Below are positions 3,574-6,506 of a stretch of 6,506 nt of DNA, in pieces. Position 1 is the first letter of the stretch. Each line of letters starts with the position of its first letter. The translations under genes were made by a program, and so were the position numbers. The notes under the pieces were generated by a model. It was not told the origin of the DNA. It worked only from the letters and a program-made list of their open reading frames with translations, and searched no databases. The stretch is from an uncultured Bacilli bacterium. Lineage in GTDB: Bacteria > Bacillota_I > Bacilli_A > RF39 > UBA660. The DNA lies in NCBI GenBank assembly GCA_934089255.1, contig CAKOJI010000042.1, positions 1 through 6,506 on the forward strand. The letters are read 5' to 3'.

Positions 3574-6424
3574 AGTTTATTATATTAACAGGAATTTTCT
3601 TCTTATTTCCTTTGTATACAACTTCTATTATGTATTTTGTAGGATCTGTTTCATCTATACTTATATTTGCAACACTTGTAATGTCAGTTCCTTTATGAGT
3701 TACTGTAACTAGTGTTCCTGTTCTATACATTGTTTTTATTTCTTCTGCTGTCCCTTCATTATTAGTTAAATGTAATTCAACATTAAATGTATTATCATTA
3801 TCGTTAGGTTCTGTTGTTGGTTTTTTTGTTGTTGTTGTAGTAGGTTTAACAGTTATTTTAATACCATCACTATCACAAACACTATAATTTGTATAAGTTG
3901 ATTTGACAGTTATTTCTGCTTCATCTAATATAATTCCTGTATAAGTATAATTTGTATCTTTTGTAGTACCTAAGTAAGTACCGTTTAAATATATAGCATA
4001 TGCAATATCACCAAGAATTGTACTTGTTTCTTCTTTGTATCTGTTTATGTATTTATCTCCCCAATATTTATATACGTTTTTAGAAAATAAATTTGTTATA
4101 TAATCATTATCATATGAACTAGGAGTACTAATACCTGTCCAAGTTAATACTAACTTATCATTGTTGAATTTATATTTTAAATCACTTGGATCAGTTAATT
4201 TTGCAAATCTTTTTGATGTTTCTGTAGGTGTTGTACCTTTTTTAAATAATTCTGTAGAACGAAGGTTACTTGGTGTAGCTTCGCTTGCTAGTTCTAGTGG
4301 GTCAGTAAATAATTCTATTTCTGCTGATACAACTGATGTTGGTTTTTCCCATGTAGAACCTGATTTTAATATTTTTGAACCAAGTATTTTACTTAATGCT
4401 CTTCTTTGCGAAGAACCTTCACTTTGTGTTAAGTAGTGTTCACTTGTTATTTCATCATATCCGTACCATAATGCAATAGTGTAGTCAGGTGAATATGTCA
4501 TTTGCCAAGAGTCACCAATTATACTTCCAGTAATTCCTTTTGCTTTTTTAATACTTGAATCTACTGTCGATGTACCAGTTTTACTAGCAACGTCAGTATT
4601 ACTTACTGTACCTGTTCCAACTGAACCACTTGTAACAGCATATTTTAACATCATATTTATTATGTATGCGGTTGAATCACTCATTGCCTTAGTTTTTTTA
4701 GGCTTAACTGTATATGTTTCATTAGAGTTTGTATATTCTATTTTTTTAACACTATATGGTTCTATATAAGTACCGCCTCTTGCAAATGTAGAGTAGGCAG
4801 CAGCCATTTGTAATGGATTTACTCCACTAAATCCACCAATACTGTGGGATTCGTTTATGTAACCGTTTTCATATTCAGGTGTTATACCTAAATTAGTAAC
4901 GAATTCTTTTATTTGTTCTTGACTTAATTGTTGGAATGTATAAAGTGCTGGGATATTTCTACTTTCTGCTAGAGCAACTTTTGCTGTCATAACTCCTTGG
5001 TATCCGTTATCCCAGTTTTTAATGCTTCCTCCTCCAGAATATGTGTAAGTATCATCTACAACTGTTGTACCAGTTGACCAATTTAAATATTCAACTGCTG
5101 GACCGTAATCGAATAGTGGTTTAGCAGTACTTCCTGGATGTCTTTTTATCATTGTTGCATAGTTATAACTTCTTTCGCTTTTTTTATTTCTACCAGCTCC
5201 AATAGCAACTATAGCCCCTTCATTATCAACCACTGCCATTGCTGCTTGAACTGCTTCATTTTTCCATGTATAAGTTTGACCACTATAAATATCTTCTATA
5301 ACTTGTTGTTTTTCTTGATCTAGAGTAGTATATATTACCATAGACGTCGTTGCTGGATCATTACCAGTTCTCTTTAAGACTTCTTTAACTACTGTATCTA
5401 CATATCCTTGATATTTATTTACAGTTTTGCTTGCTGAATTTAATGTACTATTTATTGGAATACTCTTTGCTAGATCTTTTTCTTTTTCTGAAATATATCC
5501 GTGTCTATACATTAAATTTAATACCATATTACGTCTACTTTCTGCTTTTTCTGGATGTGAATATGGATCGTACGCATCTGGTGCTTGGAATAAACCAGCA
5601 ATAGTAGCTGCTTCTACTAAAGATAATTCACTAGAACTTTTATTAAAGTATACGTGGCTTGCTTGTTCAACTCCATATGCACCACTACCTAAGTAGTTAG
5701 TATTTACATAAAATTCAATAATTTGTTCTTTTGTATATGTTTTTTCAACTTTGAATACTGACATATATATATCAGTAAATTTTCTTATAATACCTCTTAT
5801 ACCACTTCTTGCTTTATCAGAATAAGCATTTTTTACAACTTGCATTGTTAGAGTAGAACCACCACCAGCATCGCTTCTTCCTAAGAGTTGTCCTAATACT
5901 GCTTTAGTAAATCTTGCTAAGTCAACACCATTATGTTGATAATATCTTGAATCTTCTGTAGCAACTATTGCATCTATTAGTACTTGAGGTAATTCTTCAT
6001 AATTAACCAATTCTCTGTTTTCTGTACCAAGCCTTGCAAATTCGTTACCATCTTTATCTAATAGCACACTTGATTCTTTACTATAAAGATTAGAAGTATC
6101 AAATTTAGGCGACTTTATAATAATATAAAGGGTAAATGTTATACCTATTGTTAAACAAAATATTAAGAATAACATAAATAATATTAATATTTTTTGTCCT
6201 AAATTTCCTTTTTTATATTTTAATTTTAATTTATCTGCTTCAAACTTTGCTACTTTAGCATTATTTCTTATTTTAGCTTTAGTTCTTTCTTTGCCTTTAT
6301 ATTTATATACGTTAGTTAGATCTAATTCTTTATTTTCTAAATCTTCTATTTCTTTTTCAACTTTCTTTTTTTTAGAAATTTTAATTTTATTTTTATTATC
6401 TCCATTATAAGTAGTTTTTTTCAT
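3572..6424 (-). CDS. ponA: Class A penicillin-binding protein (bifunctional transglycosylase/transpeptidase)
   Basis: This enzyme polymerises lipid II into glycan strands and cross-links the stem peptides outside the membrane. Of its 950 residues, 1-78 form a long, lysine-rich cytoplasmic tail and about 79-103 a single membrane anchor. The GT51 transglycosylase domain (about 115-310) has catalytic E157 in TEDSRYYQHNGVD, GGGSTLTMQVVKN (187-199) and RKFTDIYMSVFKVEKTYTK (214-232). The transpeptidase domain has nucleophile S432 in STAK (432-435), SRN (488-490) and KTGT (615-618). The tail holds an FN3-like domain (about 745-858) with an apparent insert near 767-800, a threonine-rich linker (861-878) and a small beta-rich end domain (879-950). 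All catalytic motifs are intact. The ATG has AAGGAGGA 6 nt upstream and shares one base with the stop of the preceding gene, probably recU, as in the recU-ponA operon. The symbol ponA rests on architecture and that neighbour. Confidence 0.96.
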   Translation of the reverse strand: MKKTTYNGDNKNKIKISKKKKVEKEIEDLENKELDLTNVYKYKGKERTKAKIRNNAKVAKFEADKLKLKYKKGNLGQKILILFMLFLIFCLTIGITFTLYIIIKSPKFDTSNLYSKESSVLLDKDGNEFARLGTENRELVNYEELPQVLIDAIVATEDSRYYQHNGVDLARFTKAVLGQLLGRSDAGGGSTLTMQVVKNAYSDKARSGIRGIIRKFTDIYMSVFKVEKTYTKEQIIEFYVNTNYLGSGAYGVEQASHVYFNKSSSELSLVEAATIAGLFQAPDAYDPYSHPEKAESRRNMVLNLMYRHGYISEKEKDLAKSIPINSTLNSASKTVNKYQGYVDTVVKEVLKRTGNDPATTSMVIYTTLDQEKQQVIEDIYSGQTYTWKNEAVQAAMAVVDNEGAIVAIGAGRNKKSERSYNYATMIKRHPGSTAKPLFDYGPAVEYLNWSTGTTVVDDTYTYSGGGSIKNWDNGYQGVMTAKVALAESRNIPALYTFQQLSQEQIKEFVTNLGITPEYENGYINESHSIGGFSGVNPLQMAAAYSTFARGGTYIEPYSVKKIEYTNSNETYTVKPKKTKAMSDSTAYIINMMLKYAVTSGSVGTGTVSNTDVASKTGTSTVDSSIKKAKGITGSIIGDSWQMTYSPDYTIALWYGYDEITSEHYLTQSEGSSQRRALSKILGSKILKSGSTWEKPTSVVSAEIELFTDPLELASEATPSNLRSTELFKKGTTPTETSKRFAKLTDPSDLKYKFNNDKLVLTWTGISTPSSYDNDYITNLFSKNVYKYWGDKYINRYKEETSTILGDIAYAIYLNGTYLGTTKDTNYTYTGIILDEAEITVKSTYTNYSVCDSDGIKITVKPTTTTTKKPTTEPNDNDNTFNVELHLTNNEGTAEEIKTMYRTGTLVTVTHKGTDITSVANISIDETDPTKYIIEVVYKGNKKKIPVNIIN
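3791..3844 (-). repeat. Low-complexity Thr/Pro/Asp linker repeat in the penicillin-binding protein
   Basis: These bases encode residues 861-878, PTTTTTKKPTTEPNDNDN, through runs of ACA/ACT codons. On the + strand they appear as GTT triplets around a T7 run at 3821-3827. It is a flexible extracellular spacer between the FN3-like domain and the terminal domain. Trinucleotide runs like this can change length by slippage, which would alter the spacer; the T7 tract is a possible frameshift site. Confidence 0.65.
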
Positions 6425-6506
6425 TATTTATCCTCCTTAAAATAAATATTATCTATTACTTTAATATAATCAAGTGCAGGTCTTATACCTTCGTTTATTA
6501 ATACAC
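6424..6506 (-). CDS. recU: C-terminal end of probable Holliday junction resolvase RecU (cut by window edge)
   Basis: An open - strand frame enters from the right edge and ends in TAA at 6426-6424. It gives 26 complete codons, reading VLINEGIRPALDYIKV (1-16) and then IDNIYFKEDK. The G..P..DYIKVIDNIYF pattern matches the C-terminal end of RecU, the resolvase that cuts four-way DNA junctions in recombination and chromosome segregation. RecU is encoded directly upstream of ponA in Bacillus and its relatives. The catalytic domain is outside the window, so the assignment rests on this short tail plus the gene order. Its stop codon shares one A with the ATG of the penicillin-binding protein gene (TAATG), and its last codons contain that gene's ribosome binding site, so the pair is likely translationally coupled. 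Confidence 0.72.
   Translation of the reverse strand, partial: VLINEGIRPALDYIKVIDNIYFKEDK
6431..6438 (-). promoter_or_regulatory. Strong ribosome binding site for the penicillin-binding protein
   Basis: On the - strand AAGGAGGA lies 6 nt before the ATG at 6424-6422, inside the final codons of the upstream probable recU. It is the closest match to the consensus in the window. It fixes the start of the large protein, including its basic N-terminal tail. Confidence 0.88.

Noticed and set aside
4161..5696. Three + strand open frames (4161-4436, 5138-5323, 5427-5696)
   Set aside because: All are antisense shadows of the penicillin-binding protein, whose conserved domains account for the - strand reading. 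Their predicted proteins are low-complexity Ser/Phe/Cys-rich sequences.
1..6506. Mobile element, CRISPR, tRNA/rRNA or phage sequence
   Set aside because: No transposase, integrase, long inverted repeats, regularly spaced repeats or structured RNA signature was seen. Nearly every base lies in a housekeeping gene.

Overview
This window looks like chromosomal core sequence from a very AT-rich, walled member of the Bacillota (class Bacilli, or a nearby Mycoplasmatota-like uncultured lineage). The evidence is the strong A/T bias (by eye well under 35% G+C), GGAGG-type ribosome binding sites, two Bacilli-style conserved gene neighbourhoods (rbgA/rnhB/ftsY/ylxM and recU/ponA), and a full class A penicillin-binding protein, which wall-less mollicutes lack. 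Every tryptophan codon I checked is TGG and one gene ends in TGA, so the standard bacterial code fits better than the Mycoplasma code. The genus cannot be named from this sequence alone.

Layout. The left half (1-3545) is one tightly packed + strand gene cluster. It runs from the 3' part of rbgA (50S ribosome assembly GTPase), through an uncharacterised 306-residue protein, rnhB (RNase HII) and ftsY (signal recognition particle receptor), to ylxM (small helix-turn-helix protein of the SRP locus). Gaps are 4 nt or less, and two junctions overlap. The right half (3572-6506) is on the - strand: the last 26 codons of a gene that is probably recU, overlapping by one base a 950-codon bifunctional peptidoglycan synthase. 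The two clusters converge on a 26-nt gap that holds one AT-flanked hairpin able to terminate both. There is no non-coding stretch longer than this gap, and I see no RNA genes, mobile elements, CRISPR arrays or phage sequence.

How the genes fit together. The + strand cluster groups ribosome maturation, removal of RNA from DNA and co-translational membrane targeting, as in the Bacillus subtilis smc-ftsY-ylxM-ffh-...-rplS-rbgA-rnhB region. Here the middle of that block (ffh to rplS) is not between the two ends, and the rbgA/rnhB end precedes ftsY/ylxM. The - strand pair couples Holliday-junction resolution with cell wall synthesis, the known recU-ponA arrangement.

The main unknown is the 306-residue protein between rbgA and rnhB. 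Its C-terminal 65 residues resemble the SpoIIID-type helix-turn-helix regulator, and its N-terminal part is helical with a segment that reads like an mTERF-type repeat. Neither resemblance has been tested by a search. The rest of the window is ordinary housekeeping sequence with some lineage-specific details: a TKYD G4 motif in RbgA, and an FN3-like tail with an inserted segment and a Thr-rich linker in the penicillin-binding protein.
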